Below are positions 42,909 through 53,500 of a stretch of 64,000 nt of DNA, piece after piece. The translations under genes and the position numbers were made by a program. This DNA is from Avibacterium paragallinarum. Its GTDB lineage: Bacteria > Pseudomonadota > Gammaproteobacteria > Enterobacterales > Pasteurellaceae. Under the pieces are notes generated by a model. The model made no database searches, had not been told where the DNA came from, and saw only the letters and a list, made by a program, of their open reading frames with translations. The first letter of the stretch is position 1. Each line of letters begins with the position of its first letter. Location of the stretch: positions 1,430,970 through 1,494,969 of the forward strand of contig NZ_UGHK01000002.1 in the NCBI RefSeq assembly GCF_900450705.1, in the 5' to 3' direction.

Positions 42909-45900
42909 TTAACCGAATTCTAATTCCACAGCATATTGTCCTATTAGTTCAACTAGGGAATGAATAAGCTCATCAGTTGGGTTTACGGACCATTGCACAC
43001 CGAGTTTGATTAATGCTCTGCCCTGTGGACTTTGATAATACACATTAATTGGTAATACACCACCGCAATAAGGGGTAATGGTATCCTTAAATTTTTTGAT
43101 AAATTGGGCATTTAATTGCTCTTGGGTTAAGCAAATAGCTAAACTTTTTGCGTAACGGCTACGAGCTTCATCAAGGGTCATCAGCTCACGCACTGACATT
43201 CTTAGTCCTTGGGAGAAATCGTCAAAACTTACTTGCCCGGACACAATCACAATGCTGTCTTTTTGTAATTTTTCTCCAAAACGTTCAAGGGTTTCGCCAA
43301 ATAAGGTGAGATCCAAACGCCCTGAGCGATCGTCAAGGGTGGCGATGCCTAAGCGGTTGCCTTTTTTTGTAATGGCGATGCGGGAATTGACCACTAGTCC
43401 GCAAGTAGTACTAATCTGTCCTCGATAATTCGGTACAAGTTCATTTAAACGTGTTGAACTATAATGAGCAAGCTCCTTCAAATAAGGACTAATTGGGTGG
43501 CTAGTCAAATACAACCCAAGGGTTTCCCGCTCTCCATCAAGGATCTGCTTTTCGCTCCAGCGTGGCGTGTTGGCATAGGCTTGTTCAACCTCTTCAGGGG
43601 TTTCGGTTAGCACGCCGAACATATCTGCCTGCCCGATGGCTTCATTTTTAGCATATTGATCGGAGGCTTTAAGTGCATCTTCCAAATTTTTCGCCAATGC
43701 TGCACGGTGTGGCCCGAGTTTATCAAATGCCCCTGACATTATTAGGTTTTCAAAAGTGCGGCGGTTAATTTTCTTTAAATCCACTCTCGCACAAAGATCA
43801 AACAGGTCTTTGAAAATGCCACCTTGTTCGCGGGCAGTAATCAACGCTTCAATCGGGCCTTCTCCTACGCCTTTGATTGCACCAATACCATAGACAATTT
43901 CACCATTGTCATTTACGCTGAAATGATGCTGACCGGTATTAATATCTGGCGGTGTAACTTTAAGTCCCATTCGCAAACATTCATCGTAAAGCCCCACAAT
44001 TTTTTCTGCATTATGCATTTCAGAGGTCATTACGGCAGCCATAAATTCCGCAGGATAATGGGCTTTGAGCCATAGGGTTTGGTAAGAAACCAAGGCATAA
44101 GCAGCGGAGTGAGATTTGTTAAACCCGTAGCCCGCAAATTTTTCCACGAGGTCGAAAATTTTCATTGCCAAGTTGCCGTCCACACCGTTTTTCACCGCCC
44201 CCTCTTCAAATACAGAACGCTGTTTTGCCATTTCTTCCGGTTTCTTTTTCCCCATTGCACGGCGTAATAAATCCGCTCCACCAAGGGTATAACCTGCCAG
44301 TACTTGGGCGATTTGCATTACTTGTTCTTGATACAAAATAATGCCGTAGGTTGGCTCTAAAATTGGTTTCAGCCAAATGTGCTGATATTCTGCATCAGGG
44401 TAGGAGATTTCTTCTTCCCCGTGTTTACGGCGGATAAAGTTATCCACCATTCCCGATTGTAACGGCCCTGGGCGGAACAATGCCACCAACGCGATGATGT
44501 CCTCAAAACAGTCAGGTTTTAGGCGTTTAATCAGATCTTTCATTCCTCGTGATTCCAATTGGAACACGGCGGTGGTTTCTGCATTGAGTAACACTTGGAA
44601 AGATTGCGGATCATCAAGGGGAATGCGGTTAATATCCACTAATGGCTTGCCTTCTTTGCTTAGGCGAGCGTTAATCATATCCAATGCCCATTTGATAATG
44701 GTGAGCGTCCGCAGCCCCAAGAAGTCAAATTTAACTAGCCCTGCATATTCCACATCATTTTTATCAAAGTGGGTAACGGGGTGCTTGCCCTCGCTATCAC
44801 AATATAACGGCGAAAAATCCGTAATCAGCCCTGGAGAAATCACCACGCCGCCCGCGTGTTTCCCAGCGTTACGGGTTACCCCCTCCAGCTTGCGAGCCAT
44901 ATCAATGAGGGCTTTTACTTCCTCATCGCTTTCATAAATTTCAGGCAAACGTGGTTCGGCTTCAAAGGCTTTCGCTAAGGTCATACCAGGGTCAGGTGGC
45001 ACAAGTTTAGAAATACGATCCACAAAATTATAAGGGTGTCCCAACACTCGCCCCACATCACGGATTACCGCTTTCGCTGCCATTGTTCCAAAGGTGATGA
45101 TTTGCGACACCGCGCCACGTCCGTAGGTTTCGGCAACGTGTTCAATTACGCGGTCGCGACCGTCCATACAGAAATCCACGTCAAAATCGGGCATTGATAC
45201 CCGCTCAGGGTTGAGGAAACGCTCAAAGAGCAAATCAAATTCAAGGGGATCGAGATCGGTGATTTTTAACGCATATGCCACCAAAGATCCCGCCCCTGAG
45301 CCACGCCCCGGTCCAACAGGAATATCATTGTCTTTTGACCACTGAATGAACTCCATCACGATCAAGAAATAACCCGGGAAACCCATTTGGTTAATTACGT
45401 CTAGCTCAACTTGCAAGCGTTCATCATATTCCTTGCGTTTTTCTGACCGCTCTTTTTCATCGGGGAACAAAAACGCCAAGCGTTCTTCCAAGCCCTCGCG
45501 GGATTTCTGCACTAAATACTCTTCGGTGCTGAGATCCCCTGTCGGGAATTTCGGCAAGAAATATTCTCCCAAACGAATGGTTACATTACAGCGTTTGGCG
45601 ATTTGCACCGAATTTGCCAAGGCGGAGGGGATATCCGCAAAGAGTTCACACATTTCTTGTTCAGTGCGGAAATATTGTTGATCGCTATACAATTTCGGAC
45701 GTTTCGGATCATCAAGGGTATAGCTGTCGTGAATGGCAACGCGGATTTCGTGGGCTTCAAAATCTTCCGAAGATAAAAAACACACGTCATTGGTTGCTAC
45801 CATTGGAATATGGTGTTTTTCTGCCAGTTTTAATGCCGCTTGAATGTAGCGTTCTTCCTCCGCTCGCCCCGTGCGAGTGAGGCTCAAATAAAAGTGGTTA

Positions 45901-46385
45901 GGAAAAAATTCTTGATAAAAACGCACCGCACTTTCAACATCGGCAGGATTATTTTTCAGTAGCTTTTTGCCCACATCGCCGTTGCGACCGCCCGAAAGAA
46001 TAATCAGCCCCTCGTGATGATCCACCAACCATTGCTGATCGATATAAGGCAAGTCCTGATAGCCACGCTCGTAGGCTTTTGACAGTAGCAAGGTAATATT
46101 ATGATAACCCACGTTATTTTTGGCTAATAGGGTCAGCTCAAAATGCTCATCGCCGAGCAGATCGCTTTTTACCAGCACGTCCGCCCCTACTATGGGTTTC
46201 ACACCTGAAGAGAGGGCTTCGCCGTAAAACCGCACCAAACCGCAGAAATTGGTGAAATCCGTCAATGCCATTGCCACCATTTCATTTTGCACACAGGCTT
46301 TGACTAGCGGTTTCACTTTGGCGATACCGTTAATCATTGAAAAATCGCTATGCACACGCAAATGCACGAAACGGGGTTCTGACAT
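42909..46385 (-). CDS. dnaE: DNA polymerase III alpha subunit
   Basis: Replicative polymerase. The 1158-residue protein has the N-terminal PHP domain ([21 protein letters not shown]), the catalytic aspartates in [13 protein letters not shown] around residue 400, [14 protein letters not shown], the tower/fingers region with [19 protein letters not shown], a helix-hairpin-helix, and a C-terminal OB fold (about 985-1070). Length matches gammaproteobacterial DnaE. It is a single gene on the minus strand with a palindromic mini-element 100 bp upstream of its start. Confidence 0.97.
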   Translation of the reverse strand: MSEPRFVHLRVHSDFSMINGIAKVKPLVKACVQNEMVAMALTDFTNFCGLVRFYGEALSSGVKPIVGADVLVKSDLLGDEHFELTLLAKNNVGYHNITLLLSKAYERGYQDLPYIDQQWLVDHHEGLIILSGGRNGDVGKKLLKNNPADVESAVRFYQEFFPNHFYLSLTRTGRAEEERYIQAALKLAEKHHIPMVATNDVCFLSSEDFEAHEIRVAIHDSYTLDDPKRPKLYSDQQYFRTEQEMCELFADIPSALANSVQIAKRCNVTIRLGEYFLPKFPTGDLSTEEYLVQKSREGLEERLAFLFPDEKERSEKRKEYDERLQVELDVINQMGFPGYFLIVMEFIQWSKDNDIPVGPGRGSGAGSLVAYALKITDLDPLEFDLLFERFLNPERVSMPDFDVDFCMDGRDRVIEHVAETYGRGAVSQIITFGTMAAKAVIRDVGRVLGHPYNFVDRISKLVPPDPGMTLAKAFEAEPRLPEIYESDEEVKALIDMARKLEGVTRNAGKHAGGVVISPGLITDFSPLYCDSEGKHPVTHFDKNDVEYAGLVKFDFLGLRTLTIIKWALDMINARLSKEGKPLVDINRIPLDDPQSFQVLLNAETTAVFQLESRGMKDLIKRLKPDCFEDIIALVALFRPGPLQSGMVDNFIRRKHGEEEISYPDAEYQHIWLKPILEPTYGIILYQEQVMQIAQVLAGYTLGGADLLRRAMGKKKPEEMAKQRSVFEEGAVKNGVDGNLAMKIFDLVEKFAGYGFNKSHSAAYALVSYQTLWLKAHYPAEFMAAVMTSEMHNAEKIVGLYDECLRMGLKVTPPDINTGQHHFSVNDNGEIVYGIGAIKGVGEGPIEALITAREQGGIFKDLFDLCARVDLKKINRRTFENLIMSGAFDKLGPHRAALAKNLEDALKASDQYAKNEAIGQADMFGVLTETPEEVEQAYANTPRWSEKQILDGERETLGLYLTSHPISPYLKELAHYSSTRLNELVPNYRGQISTTCGLVVNSRIAITKKGNRLGIATLDDRSGRLDLTLFGETLERFGEKLQKDSIVIVSGQVSFDDFSQGLRMSVRELMTLDEARSRYAKSLAICLTQEQLNAQFIKKFKDTITPYCGGVLPINVYYQSPQGRALIKLGVQWSVNPTDELIHSLVELIGQYAVELEFG

Positions 46386-46493
46386 AACTTATCCTTATCA
46401 TTGAATTTGAATGGGTAATGAGTGGGTCATTTTAGCGGGATTTTCAAGGGGGTCAAATTTCTTTTTCCTGCCCGTTCCCGCAACGAAAAAGTT

Positions 46494-46601
46494 TTATAGT
46501 CGTTTAAGTTCAAAATAAGACAAGGCTTTGATCCGCAGACAGTACAAATAGTACGGCAAGGCGAAGTAACGCAGTATTATTTTGAAATCAAACGACTATA
46601 A
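46494..46601. repeat. Palindromic mini-element (MITE-like), 108 bp
   Basis: Ends are 24-bp imperfect inverted repeats: TTATAGTCGTTTAAGTTCAA at 46494 and the matching complement ending at 46601, differing at about two positions. The interior (GCAGACAGTACAAATAGTAC, followed by GGCAAGGCGA) closely resembles, from memory, a repeat dispersed in Neisseria genomes. It is non-coding and sits between the divergent-end region of dnaE and the end of the flavoprotein gene. Confidence 0.65.
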
Positions 46602-46626
46602 TTTTAACGCTCAGATGACAAACAGG

Positions 46627-47826
46627 CTACAGGCTCGCAATATGGCTCGCACAGGCATAAGCCGAACTCCACGCCCATTGAAAATTATAGCCGCCCAGCC
46701 AACCTGTAACATCAAGTACTTCGCCGATAAAATACAATCCTTTCACCGCCTGCACTTCCATTGTTTTCGAGGAAATCTCGTGGGTGTCCACCCCGCCCAT
46801 TGTAACCTCAGCAGTGCGGTAGCCCTCCGTGCCATTGGGGAAAACCTGCCAATGGTGAATAAAATTGTGCAAATTTTCTAACCGCACTTTGCTTAAATTC
46901 GCTAAGGTTTCATTGGGGATCATCCCTCGCTCAACCCACAGCTCCACCAATTTACTCGGCAACAAACGAGATAAGGCGGTTTTTAACTGCAATTTTGGCG
47001 AGGTTTGGCGTAATTCCTGCAAATAATCCCTAATGGATTGGCTCGGTAATAAATCCATTTCCACCGCTTCATTCGGCTGCCAATAGTTAGAAATTTGTAA
47101 GATCGCCGGTCCAGAAATACCGCGATGGGTGAACAATAATTGATTGAAGAAAGATTGCCCATTTTCAGCACTGACCCGCACAGGCAAAGAAACGCCCGCA
47201 AGTGCGGTGTAAAATTGCTCCGTTTCTCGCCAACGAAACGGTACTAAAGACGCACGCGGGGCAATCACATTCAGCCCAAATTGTTCCGCGATCTGATAAC
47301 CAAAAGGCGTTGCTCCTAAGGCGGGCATTGAAAGCCCACCCGTTGCGATCACCAGTTGGCGACAATGCCACCTTTTCCCGTTTGCTTGCACCGAGAACCC
47401 GCCATTTTCAATGGCGGAAACCTGCTCAATATTCTGGCGTAAATGGATCTGGGCTTGGTATTTTTCGCATTCGCTAAGAAGCAAATCCACAATATCTTGC
47501 GAACTTCGATCGCAAAAAAGCTGTCCTAATTCTTTTTCGTGGTAAGGAATGCCATATTCCGCCACCAACGCGATAAAATCCCACTGGGTAAAACGTGCCA
47601 AGGCGGATTTCACAAAGTGCGGGTTGTGCGAAAGATAATGTTGCGGCGTTACTTCCAAATTGGTGAAATTGCAAAAGCCACCTCCTGACATCAAAATCTT
47701 GCGTCCTGCTTTTTTGCCACAATCAAGTACCGCCACCTGTTTGCCTTGCTTGGCAAGCTGCCCTGCACAAAACAGCCCAGCTGCCCCCGCCCCAATAATC
47801 AAGGTGTCTGAAACCGTTGTCATCAT
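46627..47826 (-). CDS. NAD(P)/FAD-dependent oxidoreductase, YhiN/HI0933 family
   Basis: A flavoprotein of unknown substrate. From ATG 47826 (a second ATG follows directly) it has 399 residues: FAD-binding TLIIGAGAAGLFCAGQLAKQG, then KILMSGGGFCNFTNLEV, ATGGLSMPALGATPFGYQIA, TMGGVDTHEISSKTME and the C-terminal GEVLDVTGWLGGYNFQWAWSSAYACA, all family hallmarks. A longer frame to 47898 overlaps ccmI coding DNA and is rejected. It begins 4 bp after the ccmI stop, so it is probably the last gene of that transcript; the same adjacency is known to me around HI0933 in H. influenzae. Confidence 0.9.
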   Translation of the reverse strand: MMTTVSDTLIIGAGAAGLFCAGQLAKQGKQVAVLDCGKKAGRKILMSGGGFCNFTNLEVTPQHYLSHNPHFVKSALARFTQWDFIALVAEYGIPYHEKELGQLFCDRSSQDIVDLLLSECEKYQAQIHLRQNIEQVSAIENGGFSVQANGKRWHCRQLVIATGGLSMPALGATPFGYQIAEQFGLNVIAPRASLVPFRWRETEQFYTALAGVSLPVRVSAENGQSFFNQLLFTHRGISGPAILQISNYWQPNEAVEMDLLPSQSIRDYLQELRQTSPKLQLKTALSRLLPSKLVELWVERGMIPNETLANLSKVRLENLHNFIHHWQVFPNGTEGYRTAEVTMGGVDTHEISSKTMEVQAVKGLYFIGEVLDVTGWLGGYNFQWAWSSAYACASHIASL

Positions 47827-47830
47827 AAAA

Positions 47831-48676
47831 TTAGTTTGCCTTCTGAGTTTTGGCGTTTTGTAACATTTCCGCCATTTGCATATTTTGAATAATCGCACGG
47901 CGATCTACGATAGATTTCTCCGCATCAAGCACCTGTTGCCATAAGTGAAGTGCATCGGCGTAATGCCCTTGCACAAAGGCTTCGCCCGCTAAGAGAGATA
48001 GGCTGGATACTTCTTTGGGATCTTGCGCCAATGCCTGATCTAGCAATGTCCGCACCTGAGGCGTGATTTTTTGCCCCGCCTGTTGATACAAACCATTGGC
48101 GATCAAACCTAGCAAATACGGCTTCGCCCCCGCTAATCTTTCCGCATAGGAATAGGCAAGCAAGGCGTTATCCACCTCATTTTGCGTCATATAAGCCTGC
48201 CCCAGTGCGATCCAATCTTCCGCATTGTTAGGATTTTGCCGTAATCGCTGTTGGATTTTTAGCACATAACGATCTTCTGATTGCTCTGCATTTTGCGGTG
48301 TCGCCGCCTTTTCCGCCTGTTTTTTTCGTTGAGTTTGCTGATATTGCTGAACTTCGCTAAAACGATCGAGAGAAAAATAATACCCTAAGGGTACAACAAC
48401 CAACACCGCCATTAATACAACAAGATAAGCGCCATAGCGGGGGGAAGTCTTAGGAATAAAGTGCGGTTGTTTTTCAAGCTGTTTTTCATCGTCAAGTAAA
48501 CGCTGAGCCAATTCTTGTGCGAGTTCCGCGTCCACATTGCCTTGCGTTTGCTCGCGGTAGCGTGCGATATTTTCCCTCTGACGGTGATTGGTTTGCCAAT
48601 CCAGCCCCCGCCCTAACGGCAACCATAAGCCGAAAGTGAGCAATAAAAGTAACCCGATACCCAGCCAAAAAGTCAT
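47831..48676 (-). CDS. ccmI: Cytochrome c assembly TPR protein, CcmI/NrfG type
   Basis: Chaperone that presents apocytochrome c to the heme lyase. The 281-residue protein has two N-terminal membrane helices (about 1-22 and 84-101) with a cytoplasmic coiled loop between (RQRENIARYREQTQGNVDAELAQEL), and a periplasmic TPR region (about 135-270, NAEDWIALGQAYMTQNEVDNALLAY). Full-length architecture is CcmI-like; NrfG of E. coli equals only the TPR half. It overlaps ccmH by 4 nt. Confidence 0.85.
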   Translation of the reverse strand: MTFWLGIGLLLLLTFGLWLPLGRGLDWQTNHRQRENIARYREQTQGNVDAELAQELAQRLLDDEKQLEKQPHFIPKTSPRYGAYLVVLMAVLVVVPLGYYFSLDRFSEVQQYQQTQRKKQAEKAATPQNAEQSEDRYVLKIQQRLRQNPNNAEDWIALGQAYMTQNEVDNALLAYSYAERLAGAKPYLLGLIANGLYQQAGQKITPQVRTLLDQALAQDPKEVSSLSLLAGEAFVQGHYADALHLWQQVLDAEKSIVDRRAIIQNMQMAEMLQNAKTQKAN

Positions 48677-49140
48677 TGTTTTTGCTCCGTTTTTGCTAAT
48701 AATTCACGCAAAGCCTGTTGCTCACAGGCGGAAAGCCCCGCGGTGTGATTGCCTTGCTTTTGGCGTTGGCGTAGCATTCGCCACATTGCGATCACCGAGA
48801 GCAATAACAGCACAAAAGGCAAGCCCCACAACAACAGCGTAGTGGATTTCAACGGCGGGTTATAACGCACAAAATCGCCGAACCGCTCCGTCATTGTGGC
48901 GATAATTTGTTCGTTGCTTTCGCCCGCTTCCACCATTTTATACACCTCAAGGCGAAGATCGTAAGCAATGGGGGAATTGGACTCCACCAAATTTTGATTT
49001 TGACATTGCGGGCAACGTAGCGATTTTGCCAATGCCACCGTACGGGTACGCTCCGCCGAGCTTTTAAATTCAAAGGTATCCACCATTTCCGCCCGTGCGA
49101 AATGGCTAATTAAATACAATAGAAAAAACCATTTTTTCAT
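48673..49140 (-). CDS. ccmH: Cytochrome c assembly thiol protein, CcmH/NrfF type
   Basis: Periplasm-facing membrane protein that reduces or holds the apocytochrome CxxCH cysteines before heme ligation. The 155-residue protein has a signal peptide (about 1-18), the redox motif LRCPQCQNQN with C43 and C46, and one membrane helix near 103-121, followed by a cytoplasmic tail. Size is CcmH/CycL-like (NrfF of E. coli is shorter). It is cut off from ccmG by IS3 copy 3, which ends 139 bp upstream of its start, so its expression may now depend on read-through or a promoter in the element end. Confidence 0.88.
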   Translation of the reverse strand: MKKWFFLLYLISHFARAEMVDTFEFKSSAERTRTVALAKSLRCPQCQNQNLVESNSPIAYDLRLEVYKMVEAGESNEQIIATMTERFGDFVRYNPPLKSTTLLLWGLPFVLLLLSVIAMWRMLRQRQKQGNHTAGLSACEQQALRELLAKTEQKQ

Positions 49141-49302
49141 TTATTTTGCCTCAGCTCCCCGATCTTCATTTTTTATTTTCATCATTCTTTTAAGGATTTT
49201 TTAACGCTCATTTTTCCCAACACGGGCGTTTCACCTTTCCCACAAAATCATTTTCTAACACAAAAGTGCGGTGGCTTTTTGATCTGCCCCCAAAAAGTTA
49301 GA

Positions 49303-50109
49303 CTATATTCTAATTTCATTCAAGGACTGAGTTCTGTATTCCACAGGGCTTAGTCCTTTGAGCTTCACTTGAATACGCTCATTGTTGTAGTAATGAATGT
49401 ACTCGTGAATCACTTTTTCAAGCTGTTCAAAGGTTTCAAACCGCTTGCCAAAGTAACATTCCGTCTTCAATCGCCCGAAAAAGCTTTCCATCGCACCATT
49501 ATCAAGGCAATTGCCTTTTCTCGACATACTTTGCGTAATACCGTGTTTTTTCAATATCTCCCGATAACCCATCATTTGATACTGCCATCCTTGGTCGGAA
49601 TGCAGTATCGGTTTTTCCCCCGCTAATCGGTTCACCGCCTGGGTCAACATTCTAGTTATCTGCTCAAAATTCGGACTTCTCGCCACATCATAAGCAATAA
49701 TTTCGTTATTAAACAAGTCTTTAATCGGCGATAAATACACTTTGCCTTCCGCACATTTGAACTCGGTGATATCCGTTACCCACTTCTCATTCGGCATCGT
49801 TGCCGTAAAATCCCGTTGCAACAGATTATCGGCAATGTGTCCCACTTTGCCTTGGTAAGAACGATATTTTTTCTGCTTACTTTTTCCTTTTAACCCCAAA
49901 CGTTGCATTATCGCTTGCCCCCTTTTGTGGTTGATAATCAAGTATTTCCTTAATTCCAAGGTAATTCGACGATAACCATAATTTTCGTCATTTTTGCGAT
50001 AAATTTCCTCTATTTTCTGTGAAATCGCTACATTTTTATCCGACTTTGGCTTGAGATGATAAAAGAACGAACTGCGTGCCAATCCGATTAGCCTGAGTAA
50101 CAATTCCAA
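49303..50109 (-). CDS. IS3-family OrfB, DDE transposase domain (copy 3)
   Basis: Same as the other OrfB copies except YYNNERIQ for YYDNERIQ near the C-terminus. DDE residues intact. Expected to be expressed as OrfAB by -1 frameshift at the AAAAAAG heptamer (complement of 50181-50187). Confidence 0.88.
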   Translation of the reverse strand: MELLLRLIGLARSSFFYHLKPKSDKNVAISQKIEEIYRKNDENYGYRRITLELRKYLIINHKRGQAIMQRLGLKGKSKQKKYRSYQGKVGHIADNLLQRDFTATMPNEKWVTDITEFKCAEGKVYLSPIKDLFNNEIIAYDVARSPNFEQITRMLTQAVNRLAGEKPILHSDQGWQYQMMGYREILKKHGITQSMSRKGNCLDNGAMESFFGRLKTECYFGKRFETFEQLEKVIHEYIHYYNNERIQVKLKGLSPVEYRTQSLNEIRI

Positions 50110-50132
50110 CGGGAAACGCGAGCGTAAGGCAT

Positions 50133-50642
50133 TTACGATGACGGCTTTTTCTGCATTTTTTGTTGGTTGAGTTCCTGCAACTTTTTTAGCATTGCATTCT
50201 CCGCTTCTAATTCCAAAATTCGGTAACGCAAGCGTTCTTCTTCTGTTTTGGGCGTTGGTGGCATTTTAGGTGAGTTGAGTTTCATACTTGGACGACCTTT
50301 AGGTTTGAGTAATAACCCATCTATACCTTGTTTTTCAAAGCGTTGCAACCATTGACTAATTATCCCTGAACTGGGGATATCAAAGCGAAAGCAGGCGGCT
50401 TCAGCGGAGCACTGGCCTTTTTTGATAGCTTGAATAACCTTTAATTTAAACTCAACAGAATAATATCGTTTTTTACTTAATACAGCTAATCCATTGATTC
50501 CATTATGATTAAATTTCGCAATCCAACGTGCTAACGTTCTTTGGGGAAGCTGAAAATACTGGCGAGTAAGCGAACGGTTTTTTCCATTTTGATGATAAAA
50601 GTCGAGCACTTGTTGTTTGAAACGTTGAGTATATTTAGTCAT
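50133..50642 (-). CDS. IS3-family OrfA (copy 3)
   Basis: Same 169-residue helix-turn-helix protein; one substitution in the first DNA-binding unit ([10 protein letters not shown] instead of [10 protein letters not shown]). It shares LSKKRYY with copy 2, so copies 2 and 3 are each other's closest relatives. Confidence 0.88.
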   Translation of the reverse strand: MTKYTQRFKQQVLDFYHQNGKNRSLTRQYFQLPQRTLARWIAKFNHNGINGLAVLSKKRYYSVEFKLKVIQAIKKGQCSAEAACFRFDIPSSGIISQWLQRFEKQGIDGLLLKPKGRPSMKLNSPKMPPTPKTEEERLRYRILELEAENAMLKKLQELNQQKMQKKPSS

Positions 50643-50719
50643 AAAAAATCTGCACCTTAATCAGTTGGTTGTTTAGTCCAACTTTTGGGGTGCAGATCAT
50701 TTCAAGGCATTTTTTGCTT

Positions 50720-51241
50720 TTATTCCGTCCACAATGGTAAAAATTGTTGTTGCCAAATTTGTTCGTTTAATGGGCCTGAATAGCGGTAGCGGATAATACC
50801 TTGACGATCTACCAAATAGGTTTCGGGTGCACCGTCCACGCCTAATTTCATTGCGAGTAAGCCTTTACTATCATCAATCACCAAACTAAACGGATTACCC
50901 ATTTGTTGCAACATTTGCAAGGCATTTTGCCGTTGATCGCGGTAGTTTAGCCCCACGATCGGCACGCCCTGTTGGTGCAACTGCATTAAAAAAGGGTGTT
51001 CTTGTTTGCAATAAGCACACCAGCTTCCCCAAACGTTGAGCAAATACGCCCCTTTTGGCAAGGATCTTGGGCTTAGCCCTTGTTCTGGATCGAGTAAATT
51101 CGCCTGATAAAATTCGGGTATGGGCTTGCCGACTAAGGCGGAGGCGATTTTTTTCGGATCATTATGCAAGCCCATAAACAATAAAATGCAAATGCTGAGA
51201 ATGAGCATTAGCGGGAGAAAAACGATAATTTTTCTTTTCAT
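50720..51241 (-). CDS. ccmG: Periplasmic thioredoxin-like protein CcmG (DsbE)
   Basis: Reduces disulfides in apocytochromes or CcmH for heme attachment. From ATG 51241, overlapping the ccmF stop (ATGA), it has 173 residues: an uncleaved N-terminal anchor (about 4-24), and a thioredoxin fold with [13 protein letters not shown] (C75, C78), the cis-proline region [12 protein letters not shown], and [10 protein letters not shown] characteristic of CcmG. The gene is complete; IS3 copy 3 begins 20 bp after its stop. A longer upstream frame lies inside ccmF and is rejected. Confidence 0.93.
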   Translation of the reverse strand: MKRKIIVFLPLMLILSICILLFMGLHNDPKKIASALVGKPIPEFYQANLLDPEQGLSPRSLPKGAYLLNVWGSWCAYCKQEHPFLMQLHQQGVPIVGLNYRDQRQNALQMLQQMGNPFSLVIDDSKGLLAMKLGVDGAPETYLVDRQGIIRYRYSGPLNEQIWQQQFLPLWTE

Positions 51242-53172
51242 TCTTGACTTCCTTTTGCTACAACTTTTCGGCGACGCAATGACCACGCGGCGAGCAATGC
51301 CCCCAATGCTATTAAACTCGCCCCAATCCATAACCAACGAATGAAAGGCTTGTAATGCAAGCGGAAAGAAAATTCGCCGTTACCAAATTTATCGCCTATT
51401 ACAATGTAAATATCACCTGTCAAGCCCCAGTGTAGCCCCACTTCCGACATATTCATTGTTCTCACATCGTAGTAGCGTCGTTCGGGATAAAGTGCGGTGA
51501 TTTTTTGACCCGATTTTTTGATTTCAAATTCTGCCACTTCGCTGGTGTAATTTGCACCTAACACATTGCGGAAGCCGAGATAATGAAACTCGTAGCCGTT
51601 TAACATTTGGCTTTGTTGCGGAGCAAGACGCACGCCAATTTCGCTACCGAAATAGCTCGACATTGTCGCCCCGATCACCGTCAGCCCTAGCCCGCAATGT
51701 GCAATTCGCATCGCCCAACGTTTAAGGGAAAAGCCTCGCCAACAGCCCCATAGATTCACCAAAATCAACCAAAAAGCCAGTGCTACTAAGACAAAAGGTA
51801 GGGCTTGAAAATGTAGGCTTGCGTCCCCTTTAAGGCTAAAGGCAATAATGCTGTAAGCTAGCACTAACGCGGGGAGGAAGAGTAGCCCATTACGGCTAAG
51901 CAAAGTGCGGTGGAATTTTTTCCAGAATGTTCCCATTATCGCAATCATCGTCAATAAGGCTAACAGGATAAGAGGTAAGAAAATGGTATTAAAATAAGGC
52001 GCACCGACAGAAATCGATCCCCAACCCATTGTGCTAAACAGCATTGGGTAAAATGTGCCGAGAAACACGCTGACCGTTGCCACTGCGATCAGAATATTCA
52101 GCACTAACATTAAACTTTCTCGCGATAGAAAAGAAAAACGCACCGCACTTTTTTCCTCGCTAGAGCGAACATTGACTTTCAACGCGAAGAGGGTCAGCGA
52201 GCAAGTGGTAAGTAAGAAAAAGAGGAGCAATAACGCCATTCCGCGTTCGCCGTCCATTGCAAAAGCGTGAACAGAGGTCAGCACGCCAGAACGCACAATG
52301 AATGTGCCTAACAGGCTGAATGCAAAGGCGAAAAGAGAAAATAAAATCGTCCAGTAATGGAAAATGCCCCGTTGTTCGCTTACTGATAAGCTGTGTAGCA
52401 AGCCTAGCCCGAGTAGCCAAGGCATTAGCGAGGCGTTTTCCACGGGATCCCAAAACCACCAACCGCCCCAGCCGAGTTCATAATATGCCCACCACGCACC
52501 GAGCATTATGCCTAGCGTGAGGAAAAACCAAGATACCAGCACCCAAGGGCGTGTCCAGCGTGCCATTGCCGCATCAAAATGCCCGCTGAGTAGAGCAGCG
52601 AGGGTGAGAGCGAAATTCACCGCAAAGCCCACATAGCCGAAATAAAGTAGGGGCGGGTGAAAAATCAGCCCCACATCTTGCAACATTGGATTGAGATCTC
52701 GCCCTTCCAGTGGAGTAGGAAATAGGCGTTCAAAAGGGTTAGAGAAGAACACAATAAACACCGCAAAGCCAACGCACAGCAAGCCCAGAATAGAAAGGGT
52801 TTGGCTAGCAATGATGGGATCGATTTTACGGCTGAAAAAGGCAAATGCCATCGTCCATAAGCTGAGGGAAAAGAGCCAGAATAGCATTGAGCCTTCGTGT
52901 CCACCCCAAGTGGCAGCTAGCTTGAAAAAAATCGGCAAGGCAGAATTGGAATGGGCGGCGACATATTGCAATGAGAAATCATCAACGGCGAAAGAATACG
53001 CCAATAGCCCCAGTGCCAGTGAGGTGAAAATCCCAAATAAATAGCTGAAATTCCACGCTAGGCGGATTAAGCGAGGCTGCCGATATTGAATGCCAATCGC
53101 TGGCACAACTGCCAATAGCAAGGCACTCATTAAGGCAAAAAGTAGGGTGATAAAGGCAAGTTCTGGGATCAT
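51238..53172 (-). CDS. ccmF: Cytochrome c heme lyase, CcmF/NrfE type
   Basis: Polytopic membrane protein that ligates heme to apocytochrome c in the periplasm. The 644 residues hold about fifteen membrane helices, the tryptophan-rich heme-handling WWD segment [21 protein letters not shown] (about 232-252), and conserved periplasmic histidines (GGHEGSM, about 91-95; [11 protein letters not shown]). Length matches CcmF rather than the 552-residue E. coli NrfE. No ccmABCDE genes precede it, and the cluster lies near nrfABCD, so it may be the Nrf-specific lyase; this is an inference. Confidence 0.92.
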   Translation of the reverse strand: MIPELAFITLLFALMSALLLAVVPAIGIQYRQPRLIRLAWNFSYLFGIFTSLALGLLAYSFAVDDFSLQYVAAHSNSALPIFFKLAATWGGHEGSMLFWLFSLSLWTMAFAFFSRKIDPIIASQTLSILGLLCVGFAVFIVFFSNPFERLFPTPLEGRDLNPMLQDVGLIFHPPLLYFGYVGFAVNFALTLAALLSGHFDAAMARWTRPWVLVSWFFLTLGIMLGAWWAYYELGWGGWWFWDPVENASLMPWLLGLGLLHSLSVSEQRGIFHYWTILFSLFAFAFSLLGTFIVRSGVLTSVHAFAMDGERGMALLLLFFLLTTCSLTLFALKVNVRSSEEKSAVRFSFLSRESLMLVLNILIAVATVSVFLGTFYPMLFSTMGWGSISVGAPYFNTIFLPLILLALLTMIAIMGTFWKKFHRTLLSRNGLLFLPALVLAYSIIAFSLKGDASLHFQALPFVLVALAFWLILVNLWGCWRGFSLKRWAMRIAHCGLGLTVIGATMSSYFGSEIGVRLAPQQSQMLNGYEFHYLGFRNVLGANYTSEVAEFEIKKSGQKITALYPERRYYDVRTMNMSEVGLHWGLTGDIYIVIGDKFGNGEFSFRLHYKPFIRWLWIGASLIALGALLAAWSLRRRKVVAKGSQE

Positions 53173-53500
53173 CGTTACATCTAGTTATTTGTTTGTGGTG
53201 TATTTTAGAGAAATCAGCCTAAAAAGTCATTGGTTGAGTGATAAATAGCAATAATTGTAATTTTTTGTTGTTATTCTGTATTATGTGATTTCCTGAACTA
53301 TCATACTGACAGCGGCAGAATGTTTTATCTCGCAGTAAAAAATTTTTGCAGAAGCTACAGTTTCTCATTCTAATCACATTTTTTTAGTGGAAAGAAGCTA
53401 TATTTAATTTGCAGCATTCGTTTTTTATTTCTTATTTGATGTGTGTAATTTGTATAGGCATTGAGATTTTGAAGTGCGGTAGGATTTTTTGATAATTTTT
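53173..53500. other. Non-coding region upstream of ccmF
   Basis: About 330 bp of AT-rich DNA between ccmF and the second IS1016-type element. There is no sign of ccmE or other coding DNA. It must hold the ccmF promoter (a possible minus-strand -35 TTGCTA lies near 53250). An uptake signal is at 53472-53480. One prophage end could be hidden here but I cannot point to it. Confidence 0.5.

Larger units (their letters stand above)
49280..50699 (-). mobile_element. IS3-family element (IS150-like), copy 3
   Basis: A 1420-bp element with the same ends as the other copies and an exact 3-bp TTT target duplication (49277-49279 and 50700-50702). It lies 7 bp after an uptake signal (AAAAGTGCGGT, 49263-49272) in the ccmG-ccmH gap, same direction as the operon. 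Confidence 0.92.

Noticed and set aside
48891-49073. Antisense and alternate-phase frames in the ccm genes and dnaE
   Set aside because: All are shadows of well-supported genes.
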